Shown piece by piece: positions 50,703 through 60,297 of a stretch of DNA of 64,000 bases; positions within the stretch are counted from its first letter, which is position 1, and each line of letters begins with the position of its first letter. A model generated the notes under the pieces. It was not told the DNA's origin. It ran no database searches and saw only the letters and a program-made list of their open reading frames with translations. Origin of the DNA: a virus. Position numbers and translations under genes: made by a program. Where the stretch lies: positions 1 through 64,000 of the IMG/VR virus record IMGVR_UViG_3300008952_000009. One strand, 5' to 3'.

Positions 50703-51941
50703 TTAATTGTCTAATTCTTTAAAGTTTTTTCTTACGTGATCGATGTCGTAAAGTTGCCCAACAGTCTCTACTGGATAAGATTGCGATTGCCCCATATACT
50801 TGACATTCAAGGTGACGCTTGGATAGGCGTCGCCGATAAGACGATCTAGGTAATCGTGAAACTTAATTCGATGATTGTGCAAGTTTTTATCACCGCCCGA
50901 ACCGGTAAGAGAAACTAGGACTCTAACTTCTTCTGGCAGTGCGCCGTTGTTCTGCTCCCGATGGTTCACAATCATGTTCCACAAGTCTCCACAGATCTGT
51001 CTTTTTGTGCCGTTTGCTTTTCCACTGTGTCTCTTGACGATAACCTTGTTAGAGTTTACGGACTCCTTCTCTTCTGATTCCATCTTAATCATTTCTGCAT
51101 CAGAATATGAATACGCTGCTTTTTGTTCTTGATAGCACCAACTATTAAACACATTCGTAATACACTTTGTTGCATATTCCTCGGACCAACGATATCCACT
51201 ATCTTTGATAACATCTGGAAGCAAAAAATCAACGATTTTAGTTCTCAACCTACCTCGCTGACTCTTCAGTGATCTTCTAGTAGAATTGTCAATCCTTTGA
51301 TCTTCAAGTTGGCGGTTAATCTGATTGACAGCGGCAATCTCGTCTTGCAAGACGCCAGAACCTGTTGTTAGCGCAGAAGCAATGCCATTCTTAATTGCTG
51401 CCTCACTGTTTGGTTCTCCGTTGTCTGGATGAGAATTTAGTTGTCTCAAATATCTGTTCTTCTCATATCTTGTTTTAAGTGACATGAAATCCCTATCCAA
51501 TATTGCTGGAAAATAAGTAAGATTTGTCAGAGGAAGCATTGCGTCCCTGTTGAATCCTCCTATGCCCTCTAGAATATGGGTTACGTTGTTCAAATTATTG
51601 TATGGTATGAGATTTAGGGGGGTTCTAATTCCAAACTCTAATTTTCCACGCTCATTAAGTACACCCTGATTCGCTTGAGCGGCAAACTGTTTGACCTTCG
51701 CATGATTGATTGTATCAGGGCGCACCTGATACTTTGACCTTTGCTTATTGTAGACCTGCTCACCTACCTTCACAGCGATTAATCCTTCAATGTGTTCTTT
51801 GTGGTTTGAATCAAACATTTCTGGTTTAAATGCATTGTTTTCGTTACAACACTGCTTGATTCTCTCAGGCGTGTTGCAGTACTCAATAATCTGCTGAAAC
51901 ACGTCCTTGGTTTGTGGAAAATCCACTACGTTGTGAGGCAT
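50703..51941 (-). CDS. ParB-fold-like protein
   Basis: 412 residues, MPHNVVDFPQTKDV, behind AAAGGAGGG. LEFGIRTPLNLIPYNNLNNV, then HILEGIGGFNRDA, resembles the ParB region of 13119-14162 and 11439-12440. A Lys/Arg/Gln-rich helical middle; PEEVRVLVSLTGSGGDKN near the end. It stands alone between thymidine kinase and the gp32-like gene, flanked by two near-identical promoters, as an inserted cassette would. Confidence 0.5.
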   Translation of the reverse strand: MPHNVVDFPQTKDVFQQIIEYCNTPERIKQCCNENNAFKPEMFDSNHKEHIEGLIAVKVGEQVYNKQRSKYQVRPDTINHAKVKQFAAQANQGVLNERGKLEFGIRTPLNLIPYNNLNNVTHILEGIGGFNRDAMLPLTNLTYFPAILDRDFMSLKTRYEKNRYLRQLNSHPDNGEPNSEAAIKNGIASALTTGSGVLQDEIAAVNQINRQLEDQRIDNSTRRSLKSQRGRLRTKIVDFLLPDVIKDSGYRWSEEYATKCITNVFNSWCYQEQKAAYSYSDAEMIKMESEEKESVNSNKVIVKRHSGKANGTKRQICGDLWNMIVNHREQNNGALPEEVRVLVSLTGSGGDKNLHNHRIKFHDYLDRLIGDAYPSVTLNVKYMGQSQSYPVETVGQLYDIDHVRKNFKELDN

Positions 51942-51972
51942 TTGGGCCCTCCTTTTCTTTTATTGTTTTTAT

Positions 51973-52001
51973 ACTATACTAAATGTTTATTTGCTTGTCA
52001 A
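51973..52001 (-). promoter_or_regulatory. Sigma70 promoter (TTGACA-17-TATAGT)
   Basis: Hexamers 52001-51996 and 51978-51973. Near copy of 50673-50701. Confidence 0.82.
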
Positions 52002-52541
52002 CTGTTTTTTGTAATGTTTGAAACATCTTGGTTCATACATTTCTGAACCGCCAATTAATAACTCTCTGTCGTCCTCAAACTTTCTAAAAGTGAAGTAAGC
52101 ATCTCTACCACACTTAGAGCAGACTGATGGACACTTCACCACGTTCGTTGCCCAGGGCATCATCTTTGACACTTCCTTAAAAGGTTCTGCCTTTGAGGAT
52201 AGGTCCAGACTCGATACTAACACAGAGACACCTGACTTGTAAAGACTTATTGCAACATTACTTACACCTTTTATCATAAACGCTTCGTCGATGGCAACCA
52301 CTTCGGCGGGACTCTCCTTTAGATGTCGGAGAATGTCTGCTCCAGACGTAACGCAATGCGCATCGATGCGTCCACCGTTGTGAGTCACTATCTCTCCAGC
52401 AGAGTACCTGTCGTCGATCATTGGTTTAAATGCCAGGATCTTCTTTCCTTGATATTTGTATCTTTCCAGTGCTGCAATAAGTCTTGTTGTCTTTGATCCG
52501 AACATTGGACCAACAAACATGACTAGGTCAGGGTTTTTCAA
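51987..52541 (-). CDS. tdk: Thymidine kinase (TK1 type)
   Basis: 184 residues. P-loop GPMFGSKT at 11-18; VVAIDEAFMI (Walker B, catalytic Glu); zinc Cys in CPSVCSKCGR and EPRCFKH. Phosphorylates thymidine, salvaging host nucleosides. The end overlaps the promoter of the following gene. Confidence 0.95.
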   Translation of the reverse strand: MKNPDLVMFVGPMFGSKTTRLIAALERYKYQGKKILAFKPMIDDRYSAGEIVTHNGGRIDAHCVTSGADILRHLKESPAEVVAIDEAFMIKGVSNVAISLYKSGVSVLVSSLDLSSKAEPFKEVSKMMPWATNVVKCPSVCSKCGRDAYFTFRKFEDDRELLIGGSEMYEPRCFKHYKKQLTSK

Positions 52542-52553
52542 CTTAATCTCTCT

Positions 52554-53390
52554 TTAAAAATCTTGTACTTTTGAAGAATATGTCTTTATATAACAAAAAT
52601 CTGTCTCATACTGAGTCTCGTAGACTCCGTAACTGTACTTGCACAGTTCTTCGTTTTTGTCTTTAATTAATTTTATAATATTTCTCTGCAGATTTTTGTC
52701 TTCTGCTAAACTTTGTTGAGAAATACCGTAATAAAGTCTGGTGTCCATTTTGTTTGTCAAGGGATACAGCAAACTTTCTTTTCCCTCTTTCATATCTAAA
52801 ACTCCCAGAGTGCAAACTCTCCTAGAATCGTTTACTATCGAAAAGTTACTCACCTCTGCATCCTGGTGGTCAAACACCATAACCATGTGGAAAACAGAAG
52901 CGATCAAACTGTTGATTGCAGGGTAATACTCTTTTATACTCGCATCTTCAACCAGTGTGTCCATTTCAGAGTTGCTTGTCAAGTATATGTTTTTAAATAT
53001 GCCTGACCTAGTATACTCCTGCATTATAGAGAATACCATCCTTTCATGCATCAACTGTTTTTCGTCAAGAAGGTCTAACTCTGGTCTAACGCAGACAACT
53101 GTAATTTCTTTGTCTCTAATTTGATACAAAAACTTGAGTGCAATAGACGAAACAAAACTCGAACCGCTAAGTACAAAGATTACCTTATCTTTTATCTTGT
53201 CTTTCAGTCTTTTCGGTATTGTCTTGAAAGATTCTTCGTACTCTTCTGGGGTTTCTTTCTTTTTTACAACCAGTTTATCTTTCCACTCAACAGAGGAATC
53301 ATCTACGCAAATAACATTGTACTGAGAGTATTTGTCGAACTGCATGGCAACGCGGCATCCGACACCGCCTAATCCTATTACTGTATACAT
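52554..53390 (-). CDS. Tubulin/FtsZ-fold-like protein
   Basis: 278 residues. VIGLGGVGCRVA at 4-15 and NVICVDDSS fit the first strands of FtsZ (VIGVGGGGGNAV). VIFVLSGSSFVSSIALKFL then ITVVCVRPE aligns with the FtsZ signature region and the strand after it, but GGGTGTG is replaced by LSGSSFVSS, so GTP use may be lost. Similar proteins exist in marine T4-like phages without known function. Sits directly downstream of the minimal polymerase (start overlaps its stop). Confidence 0.5.
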   Translation of the reverse strand: MYTVIGLGGVGCRVAMQFDKYSQYNVICVDDSSVEWKDKLVVKKKETPEEYEESFKTIPKRLKDKIKDKVIFVLSGSSFVSSIALKFLYQIRDKEITVVCVRPELDLLDEKQLMHERMVFSIMQEYTRSGIFKNIYLTSNSEMDTLVEDASIKEYYPAINSLIASVFHMVMVFDHQDAEVSNFSIVNDSRRVCTLGVLDMKEGKESLLYPLTNKMDTRLYYGISQQSLAEDKNLQRNIIKLIKDKNEELCKYSYGVYETQYETDFCYIKTYSSKVQDF

Positions 53391-54508
53391 TAAACCTCTT
53401 TCATTTCCCCAAAGTTTTTACCGATACCAGAGTTGACAACGTACTTTCCAAACCTAGTGTCTGCAAATATACTCTTCGCCTCCAAAAACTTTTCTTTATC
53501 TTCTTTAGCAAAATCCAGTATAACAGAGTCGTGAAGCAAATAACAGATTTTTGTTCTAAATCCTTTAAAAAAATCTCTCAACTTATATGCCTGCTCGATG
53601 CAGACATCACTGCTCGTGCTTTGAACAATATAGTTTAGTGCCCTTCTTTCATCAGTTTCAATATATCGCAAAAAGGGGGTCTTTACGCCGTCTTTGTGAC
53701 GATAGTTATCTTTGACCCAATCCCTGTTGTAAAGTCTCTCCAGCAGAGGATCTCGCGCTTCAGGGTTATATAACCAGGCGAAAGTTCGCTTCTTCATCTC
53801 CTCTCGGGTGATCTCGTCAGATGTCTGTTGCATATTCCATTCATGAATGTCGTTCAATGGTTGTTCCTTGCCCGAAAGTGCAAGGAGTGTACGCAACTCT
53901 GCAGCGTTGAAGTCAAATTCGACAAAGAGGTCATTCGATGGTTCCAAAGAGGATCTGTCTTCCCTTTTCATGGTCAGGATAGGTATACCAGACTTCTTGT
54001 TGGACAACCTGCCTGTCCTCGTTCCAAAGATACTATAATTTGTGTTCTTCAGTTCCCCATTGTAAAGGTTGCTCTTGGCATTCATCTCTTCTGTTAGGAT
54101 GTGTGCCTTTTTGAGTACATCGTAGTGCGCTGGCTTTCGAATATTCTCAAATGCATGCTTTATAATGTTTCCTTTGTCCTTTAGAAAGTCAAGCAAAATA
54201 TCGGAAGGTATATAATCATATATACAGTGATCCTGCAGGTTACATTTCGATGTAACGACAGATTTCATGATTGCGGAAATTCTTCCCGAGGTACACTTCC
54301 AAGAATCAAGAATGAAAATCGGGCAGACCGATTCTATCTCCCCATCTGAGGTGTACAAATATGCATAGTCCACATCGTCCCTATCTGAGAGGTGATCTGT
54401 GTGCCTCCACGTCTTATTGAGTTCTGGTAGATTTTGGAAATCTGCCAAATCACCAGAGACGTACATTTTCAAGCACTTCTTGTTATTGTCAATTATCTGA
54501 AAATACAT
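53390..54508 (-). CDS. Minimal family A DNA polymerase
   Basis: 372 residues, less than half of E. coli PolI; no 3'-5' or 5'-3' exonuclease domain. Polymerase motifs in order: GTRTGRLS near 162-169, motif A FDFNAAELR with Asp199, an O-helix-like TREEMKKRTFAWLYN near 234-248, YIVQSTSSDV near 293-302, motif C LLHDSVILDF with His326-Asp327. The usual H-D-E is H-D-S. Could fill primers or repair gaps while DnaE replicates. Start overlaps the stop of 54508-55611 by one base. Confidence 0.85.
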   Translation of the reverse strand: MYFQIIDNNKKCLKMYVSGDLADFQNLPELNKTWRHTDHLSDRDDVDYAYLYTSDGEIESVCPIFILDSWKCTSGRISAIMKSVVTSKCNLQDHCIYDYIPSDILLDFLKDKGNIIKHAFENIRKPAHYDVLKKAHILTEEMNAKSNLYNGELKNTNYSIFGTRTGRLSNKKSGIPILTMKREDRSSLEPSNDLFVEFDFNAAELRTLLALSGKEQPLNDIHEWNMQQTSDEITREEMKKRTFAWLYNPEARDPLLERLYNRDWVKDNYRHKDGVKTPFLRYIETDERRALNYIVQSTSSDVCIEQAYKLRDFFKGFRTKICYLLHDSVILDFAKEDKEKFLEAKSIFADTRFGKYVVNSGIGKNFGEMKEV

Positions 54509-55611
54509 TATCTATAAATATCTGTCTTTATTTCAAGGATTTTTCTCTCTACATAATCCATAGATCTTTCAAACCCTTCCTTTATGAGCAAACTATAACA
54601 GTTTTCAAGAAGTCTGTCAATCTTTGTTTTAGGAATATTTATTTTTTCTTCTAATACGAGGATTTTAACATACAACTGAAACCACTTCTTATCCCCATAT
54701 GCCGCGACAGCTGCGGAGGCAGGCGTTCTACTTGTGATAGTTGTACCCCTTAACAAGGACCCATCCTTACATATCTTATATGTGGCCGTCTCTCCGTGAG
54801 CCGCGGTCAAGAGATCGTACCAGGACCCAATGCTATATTTGATCTTGTCTAGGTCGAAACCGCGACAGTTATAGTAAAAAGAACTTTGTATATCAGATTC
54901 GACACCAACGTATTGGCTGGCATATTCAAGCATTTGTCTGCTTTTGATGTTTGCGACTAGTGCCCAAGGCGCGTGGGCCATTAGGGAGAACCCATGTTGC
55001 GCTGCAAGATTAGCATATGCATCAAAAGAAGGACTGTTGATAATTTTCAACTTGGTTTCTATTCCGTCGACTGAATGTGATGCCTTCATTAATTCTATAA
55101 CCAATCCAGTACCATGAATTGGACATAATCCAGATTTAACAAACCTGGAGTAAGTCACTGGAGACTGGTGCGAATAGTCTTTAATGGCAAGCAATACAAC
55201 TTCCACAAACTGATCAAGACTTTTTATGCTATCCTTTCGCGGTAAAATATACTCGGAATAAATCACACTAAATAAATTTTCTAATTGCCTATCATACAAT
55301 TCTAGCGGATTTACATACCCCCTCTGTGCCACAATGATTGGTATTCCCTCTATGGGGTGAGACAACCTCTCATATTTAGCAGAAAATTCAACAAACGCAT
55401 CAACAACAAAATTCAGAGCACTAATCTCAGTGCCTGGGATTTGCTCTATTGCTGAGTGGTTCAATGGGGCGATAGACTTACCATTCGAATCGATACGTCC
55501 ATACATCTGATGTTTCGGAGACCTATTATCAAAAGACTCAAGACTGGGTTCGAATTGAATCTCGCGCATATATCCTAAATTTTCTAGAAATTTTCTTTTT
55601 GAATCAGTCAT
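54508..55611 (-). CDS. Hypothetical protein
   Basis: 367 residues, MTDSKRKFLENLGY. Mixed alpha/beta. GYVNPLELYDRQLENLFSVI and GFSLMAHAPWALVANIKSR are the most patterned stretches. I recall similar proteins near structural genes in marine phages. Could be a virion protein. Overlaps both neighbours by a few bases. Confidence 0.55.
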   Translation of the reverse strand: MTDSKRKFLENLGYMREIQFEPSLESFDNRSPKHQMYGRIDSNGKSIAPLNHSAIEQIPGTEISALNFVVDAFVEFSAKYERLSHPIEGIPIIVAQRGYVNPLELYDRQLENLFSVIYSEYILPRKDSIKSLDQFVEVVLLAIKDYSHQSPVTYSRFVKSGLCPIHGTGLVIELMKASHSVDGIETKLKIINSPSFDAYANLAAQHGFSLMAHAPWALVANIKSRQMLEYASQYVGVESDIQSSFYYNCRGFDLDKIKYSIGSWYDLLTAAHGETATYKICKDGSLLRGTTITSRTPASAAVAAYGDKKWFQLYVKILVLEEKINIPKTKIDRLLENCYSLLIKEGFERSMDYVERKILEIKTDIYR

Positions 55612-58600
55612 TAATCATCGCCACCGTCTCGGCATCTGTCAAGGTGTCTCCTCTTTCTATCTTTCTCATAATACGCGCAAGATTTCTTTCTTTTTTGGCC
55701 GTGGCTTGCCTCTCCAGAAGACGTTTCTTTTCTTCTTTGCTCTTGGGTTTGATTGCCTCGATGGCCTCAGCCCAATCTACGGTCGATTCATTATAACACT
55801 TAAAGGAAGTCGAAAACCCTGATGAATCAATCTTGTGTTCCACGTTAATAACGTTATAAAGTCCAGTTAGTCCAACCTCCTTAAAAACTGGTGAATCAGA
55901 AATATCTGCGACACCTATCAAACTCGGCTTAACAAAAAAGGATAATCCAGGGTAAAAATCTATCAACCCGAAGCTCGTTATATCGACATTGTAAAGCTGC
56001 GGTATCATAATCAGGCCATTCTCCGATCTAAATCCTTTTTCTATGTTATCATCTTGCTTTGCCTTCATGCTTTGGTTCTCCACCTGCTTGAAAGAAATTT
56101 TTCTTATTATGCTCTTATCCTTGCCCACTTCCCATTTCGTTAATCTTAGTGCATCTTGGATATTAAGTTCTGTCGAAGCTTGAGACATTGTGTAATAGTA
56201 CACCGTTTCATCACCCCCGCCTTGTCCGTACCCTTCTGCATAGAGTTTGTCAACTGATGGCGCTGTGCGCAATTTTTTAATCTTTTCTGGCGTAGTCCTG
56301 AATTGACCCACTTTCATACTATATGCTGATGTGTGTTTTCCAGAATCCAGAACATAATCCCCTTGATTGTAGTACCTCTGCACTTCCCTCAATAACGATG
56401 TTATTAATTTCTGCAACGTGAACCTTCTTGCTGTTGACTGTTCGAAATCCTTCATGATCTTTTGATAAGTTTCCAGCGCAATAGGTATTTTATATAAATT
56501 ATAAAAGTCACGATTGATACGAATATTTCCCAACATCACACTGACTTTATCTTTCTCCAGCACCTTGACACTTTCGCTAACTTTCAAAAATGAAGAAATT
56601 ATATCCCCCATTGTAAAAAACAGAACAGCATGCTCGCTGTCGAGTGTCGCCAATACCTGGGCGTGGCGGGCCAACTCATCATCAAGTTCTTTTTGAGCTT
56701 TCGCTACCTGCACTGATAATGGATCATCGAACCAACCGTCGTCGTTTCCTTTCTTGGCTCTCTCAAGTTTGTCTTGTAGAACCTTCACCTTTTTGGCATG
56801 GGTTTTGTTTTCTTCATCGAGGACAGCCTTTCGACCTTTTTTGGTTTTGCCATCTCCCTCGGCAATCAGATCGACTTTAGATTTTATTTTCTTGGTGGGG
56901 TTGTCACTTTCAGTAGTCTTTTTAGTAGGAGATATCTCTATGTATGACTTATCAGTACCAGGCAGGCGATAATTTGCGCTATCAGCGGCGGCCTGTTCTT
57001 CCATTATACTCAACCCTGGAAGTTCATTACCTTCAGAATCTTTAGTTACGAGCATTCTTTGAACCTTTACTCGCTTTTCTTCTGGTTTTAAGAATTCCTC
57101 ATCCAGCGTCTTAGAAACCTGCATCCTAAATCTACATACTCTTCTAAAGTCCACAACTTTCTGTGATCCACCAGTTGTACGCATCTTCGGAGGGAGCATC
57201 TGGTCGTCAGCAAAATTTAACTTATAGAAGTGGGGCCTCATAACCCTATTAAAGGCAGTATCGAACAACTTCTCTCTGTATGCTTTTCCTTCTATTGCGA
57301 ACCTGTACATCTTGCTATTATCTGTCAGATGATTTAGTACGGCATTTATCTTCTTTGTCTTCTTTTGTTGAAAATAATCAGTGTGGACACTTATGTGAGT
57401 GGTCACTTGGTTGTGTTCCTTTTTGGGAATCTTCTTGAAAAAGGTTCGGATCTTCTTCTTAGTATCGTCGGAAGCAGTCGGATGCACCCTATTAATATAC
57501 TCGTTCACGACCCTCTGTATATTTCTGTTCAAAGTCGGTTGTGTTTCTTTGGCCATTTGAGAGATTAATCCATCATAATAACTGTGGACGTGTGAGTCAC
57601 CGTCGGACATTACATCAATATCTTGAAATACCTCACTGGTTCTTGAAACATAATCACACTGAAGCATGAAAGACCCATCCTCATTGAAGTTGAATGAGTG
57701 TTTGTAATAACTCATGACAAAAGTCTTCAATTGCCTCTTCAATGACTTTACTTGCAGGGGTGTATAGTTAAGTGATTTGATTGTCTCCGAACTGGGCATG
57801 TTCCACCCCACTGTCAACATAAGGTCTTTTGGACTACCGTCTTCGGACCCTAACCCCTCTGGCTGAATAAGTGGCAAATACAATTCACGTCCTCTCTTGC
57901 TGCTAAAAACAGACAAGTTGGATCCATAAAAAGTTATAGTTGAATCAATGTCTCTCTTGGCGGTCTCTGGGGTGTCACCTGCAAGACGAATTGTTAAATC
58001 TTGAAGACCCAGAACACTCTGGAAGTTATTAAGGGCAGTAATTCCTGTCCTTTTTTGAGTTGATAATCCCCTATTTTGAATGGGGATCGGTTTCTTTGTT
58101 TTCTTTTCGCGGTTATATACGAAGAACTCCACCCTTGGTGTTAAAGCAGCGAGTTGGGCATTATTAAGAGTGACAAGTGGATTTACTAAAAACCCCTCAT
58201 AGTCCTTATTTTTGACATACTCCATTTTAAAACTAAAAATATTGGTGAGTCTGTTTGTGTCCAGTCCTGACTTTATCGAAAAAACGCGGCCTTTTGCTGC
58301 GATCGCAGAGGTGCGGGTCATGGCAGTTGTGTTCATTATGTGCGCTCCATACATGCTTAGTAGGTGCTGATCCTTTGTTCCCTTTCTTAAGGATATATAG
58401 TTTTGTCGGATTCTATCAAAAGTGAATTCTGCGAATTGAGGTTTTATTGGGTTATCCAGTGCATGGTCTTCTGTTGCCGTTTCTTGTTCAATTTCTGCAA
58501 CGACTTCTGAGTCTGTACCGTACGCGGAGAGTAGTTTACCCGTTGTGGCGGCCGTTCCTAGACTCTTTTTTAATTTTGCTATTTTCTCGGCATTTGCTTC

Positions 58601-59017
58601 TCGGGACTTTTTATCTTTTTGGTTCTTGTTATTACGCAGGACTGTGATTAGTTCTGCAATTTCCTTATCAGCGTCGCCGCCAGCACCATATTTCTTTTCC
58701 CAGCCCTGGAGTTTCTTATAATCCTTTTTAGGACCTAATTTATACAAATTCAAATCTTTGGACAATGGGTAGATTTTGCTATAATCTTCTACCGTCAACT
58801 CTTTGGCACTTGGGTAGTTGCCATCGTTGCGCGGTTTGATCACTTCATTGAGATAATCATTGATTGGTTCATACTGCTTGGATTTAGGGCCATTCCTGTT
58901 GGAAGCTGCCATGTCGAGCATCTGCTTGGTGATACTTTGTTTAAAACTTTTGATGTTGCTCTCGGCTTCTGCCTTAATACTGTCAACGATTTTCTGTTCA
59001 GCTGATGTGTATTTCAT
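55604..59017 (-). CDS. Very large virion protein, probably baseplate or tail
   Basis: 1137 residues, MKYTSAEQKIVDSI; GAGGGGG ribosome site favours this ATG. Long helical and Lys-rich segments alternate with beta-rich parts (FSIKSGLDTNRLTNIFSFK). The C-terminal 150 residues (VGLTGLYNVINVEHKIDSSG) resemble a baseplate hub domain. It follows the LysM baseplate gene by two bases, which supports a baseplate role. Confidence 0.65.
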   Translation of the reverse strand: MKYTSAEQKIVDSIKAEAESNIKSFKQSITKQMLDMAASNRNGPKSKQYEPINDYLNEVIKPRNDGNYPSAKELTVEDYSKIYPLSKDLNLYKLGPKKDYKKLQGWEKKYGAGGDADKEIAELITVLRNNKNQKDKKSREANAEKIAKLKKSLGTAATTGKLLSAYGTDSEVVAEIEQETATEDHALDNPIKPQFAEFTFDRIRQNYISLRKGTKDQHLLSMYGAHIMNTTAMTRTSAIAAKGRVFSIKSGLDTNRLTNIFSFKMEYVKNKDYEGFLVNPLVTLNNAQLAALTPRVEFFVYNREKKTKKPIPIQNRGLSTQKRTGITALNNFQSVLGLQDLTIRLAGDTPETAKRDIDSTITFYGSNLSVFSSKRGRELYLPLIQPEGLGSEDGSPKDLMLTVGWNMPSSETIKSLNYTPLQVKSLKRQLKTFVMSYYKHSFNFNEDGSFMLQCDYVSRTSEVFQDIDVMSDGDSHVHSYYDGLISQMAKETQPTLNRNIQRVVNEYINRVHPTASDDTKKKIRTFFKKIPKKEHNQVTTHISVHTDYFQQKKTKKINAVLNHLTDNSKMYRFAIEGKAYREKLFDTAFNRVMRPHFYKLNFADDQMLPPKMRTTGGSQKVVDFRRVCRFRMQVSKTLDEEFLKPEEKRVKVQRMLVTKDSEGNELPGLSIMEEQAAADSANYRLPGTDKSYIEISPTKKTTESDNPTKKIKSKVDLIAEGDGKTKKGRKAVLDEENKTHAKKVKVLQDKLERAKKGNDDGWFDDPLSVQVAKAQKELDDELARHAQVLATLDSEHAVLFFTMGDIISSFLKVSESVKVLEKDKVSVMLGNIRINRDFYNLYKIPIALETYQKIMKDFEQSTARRFTLQKLITSLLREVQRYYNQGDYVLDSGKHTSAYSMKVGQFRTTPEKIKKLRTAPSVDKLYAEGYGQGGGDETVYYYTMSQASTELNIQDALRLTKWEVGKDKSIIRKISFKQVENQSMKAKQDDNIEKGFRSENGLIMIPQLYNVDITSFGLIDFYPGLSFFVKPSLIGVADISDSPVFKEVGLTGLYNVINVEHKIDSSGFSTSFKCYNESTVDWAEAIEAIKPKSKEEKKRLLERQATAKKERNLARIMRKIERGDTLTDAETVAMIND

Positions 59018-59019
59018 CC

Positions 59020-59355
59020 CTACCCCCTCACATAATCGTATATTAATTCCCAATTGATCGGAATATAGATGGTGTCACCAATGTCAAGGTGTGCTTCGGT
59101 TGGCGCAAGATTGAAACTTGCTATGATCCACCACAATTCTGGATCGCCATAATACCTGTCTGCAAACTTAAAGTATTTATCGCCAATTTGCCATATGGCA
59201 AGTTCATAACTTACATTCTTTCTCAAATCGTCTGGTAGGGTTATGAACTTTGGTGTTGCGAACTGTGTTATTCTCTTTGTCCCCCTATTCTTTAACGTGT
59301 TGTGATACATCTTGTGACTATTAATAACCATGGTTCTGTTTGAATATCTACTCAT
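59020..59355 (-). CDS. LysM-containing baseplate protein (gp53-like)
   Basis: 111 residues. WQIGDKYFKFADRYYGDPEL then WWIIASFN and LDIGDTIYIPI is the LysM-like pattern of phage baseplate wedge proteins (T4 gp53, P2 X). ATGA overlap with the gene before it. Confidence 0.82.
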   Translation of the reverse strand: MSRYSNRTMVINSHKMYHNTLKNRGTKRITQFATPKFITLPDDLRKNVSYELAIWQIGDKYFKFADRYYGDPELWWIIASFNLAPTEAHLDIGDTIYIPINWELIYDYVRG

Positions 59356-60296
59356 TTCTTATCTGCCTTTGGCGCGTTGGCCTTATCTATTTTATCATTG
59401 ACTGCAGATTTATTTACTTGTGTTTGTTTATTTTGTTTATTGTTTCGTTTCGAATTCTTTGCGGAGGTCGACACGGAAACTTGATTGCCAGTGCCGCCTC
59501 TGGTCCTTTTCAGTGGTGAATTATTCACTGCTGCGGATCCTCGCTTGACATCATGGAGAACGCCGCCTTGCGACTCATACCCATAGGGATATCCCGTTGC
59601 GTGGCCACCTAACCACTTCTTTGCACCACTCCACCCGAGAGAGTGTTCATGAACAACAACAAAAGACATATTAACCTCAAACACTTTAGGGACAAAAGTA
59701 TGACTCTTGTTTGTGGTTTGCCTTTCGTGTGCGTCGTTTGTCCTATTATAAGACTTTACATCATTTGCGCTCATTGCTGGTGACATGTGATGAAACCCAG
59801 CTTCTAGATTGGGGGTGAAATCAACATTCTCCATCCATCCAGAAAGTCCACCCTTTAACACGCTTACTGCGTTTTGTTCTTGTCTTGCATCCTTGACAAA
59901 GTTTGCAAACTTCATTTTAAGTAACGGATAAGCGTTCATTACATTATGTCCGCCATTAGAACTGTAGGATGGATACAAAAACCCTATCAAATGCTCCAAT
60001 TGGTGCATGTTGGCGTATCCCTCTTCGGGTGTAAAGGATGGAATACTCAACGATAATGAGATTCTCCTTGTAGTGTTATTCCAAGATCCAATTGGATCAG
60101 CGCGGCCGAAGACATTCTGCGTGTTCCACTGACTTGTAAAGTTCTCATTAAAACTGGTTAACCAAGCTGGAAACACACACGCCTTACCAGTTGCGATGTG
60201 CATAATTTCTATACTAAACCCAGCTTCTTCAAATCTCGACAATATCGGATCTGTGTGTTTTGCATCGACTGACCAGAATCCATCACCACCTGCCAT
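59352..60296 (-). CDS. Virion structural protein (tail/baseplate)
   Basis: 314 residues. NVFGRADPIGSWNNTTRRIS, then QLEHLIGFLYPSY, is a pattern I recall from tail proteins of marine phages. VNMSFVVVHEHSLGW follows. Lys/Asn/Gln-rich tail from about 265. Tail role supported by the LysM and tape-measure neighbours. Confidence 0.65.
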   Translation of the reverse strand: MAGGDGFWSVDAKHTDPILSRFEEAGFSIEIMHIATGKACVFPAWLTSFNENFTSQWNTQNVFGRADPIGSWNNTTRRISLSLSIPSFTPEEGYANMHQLEHLIGFLYPSYSSNGGHNVMNAYPLLKMKFANFVKDARQEQNAVSVLKGGLSGWMENVDFTPNLEAGFHHMSPAMSANDVKSYNRTNDAHERQTTNKSHTFVPKVFEVNMSFVVVHEHSLGWSGAKKWLGGHATGYPYGYESQGGVLHDVKRGSAAVNNSPLKRTRGGTGNQVSVSTSAKNSKRNNKQNKQTQVNKSAVNDKIDKANAPKADKK

Positions 60297-60297
60297 A

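Noticed and set aside
53390-55611. Two adjacent genes as halves of one frameshifted polymerase
   Set aside because: The upstream protein has no exonuclease or thumb motifs, and the one-base stop/start overlap is the normal coupling of this genome.
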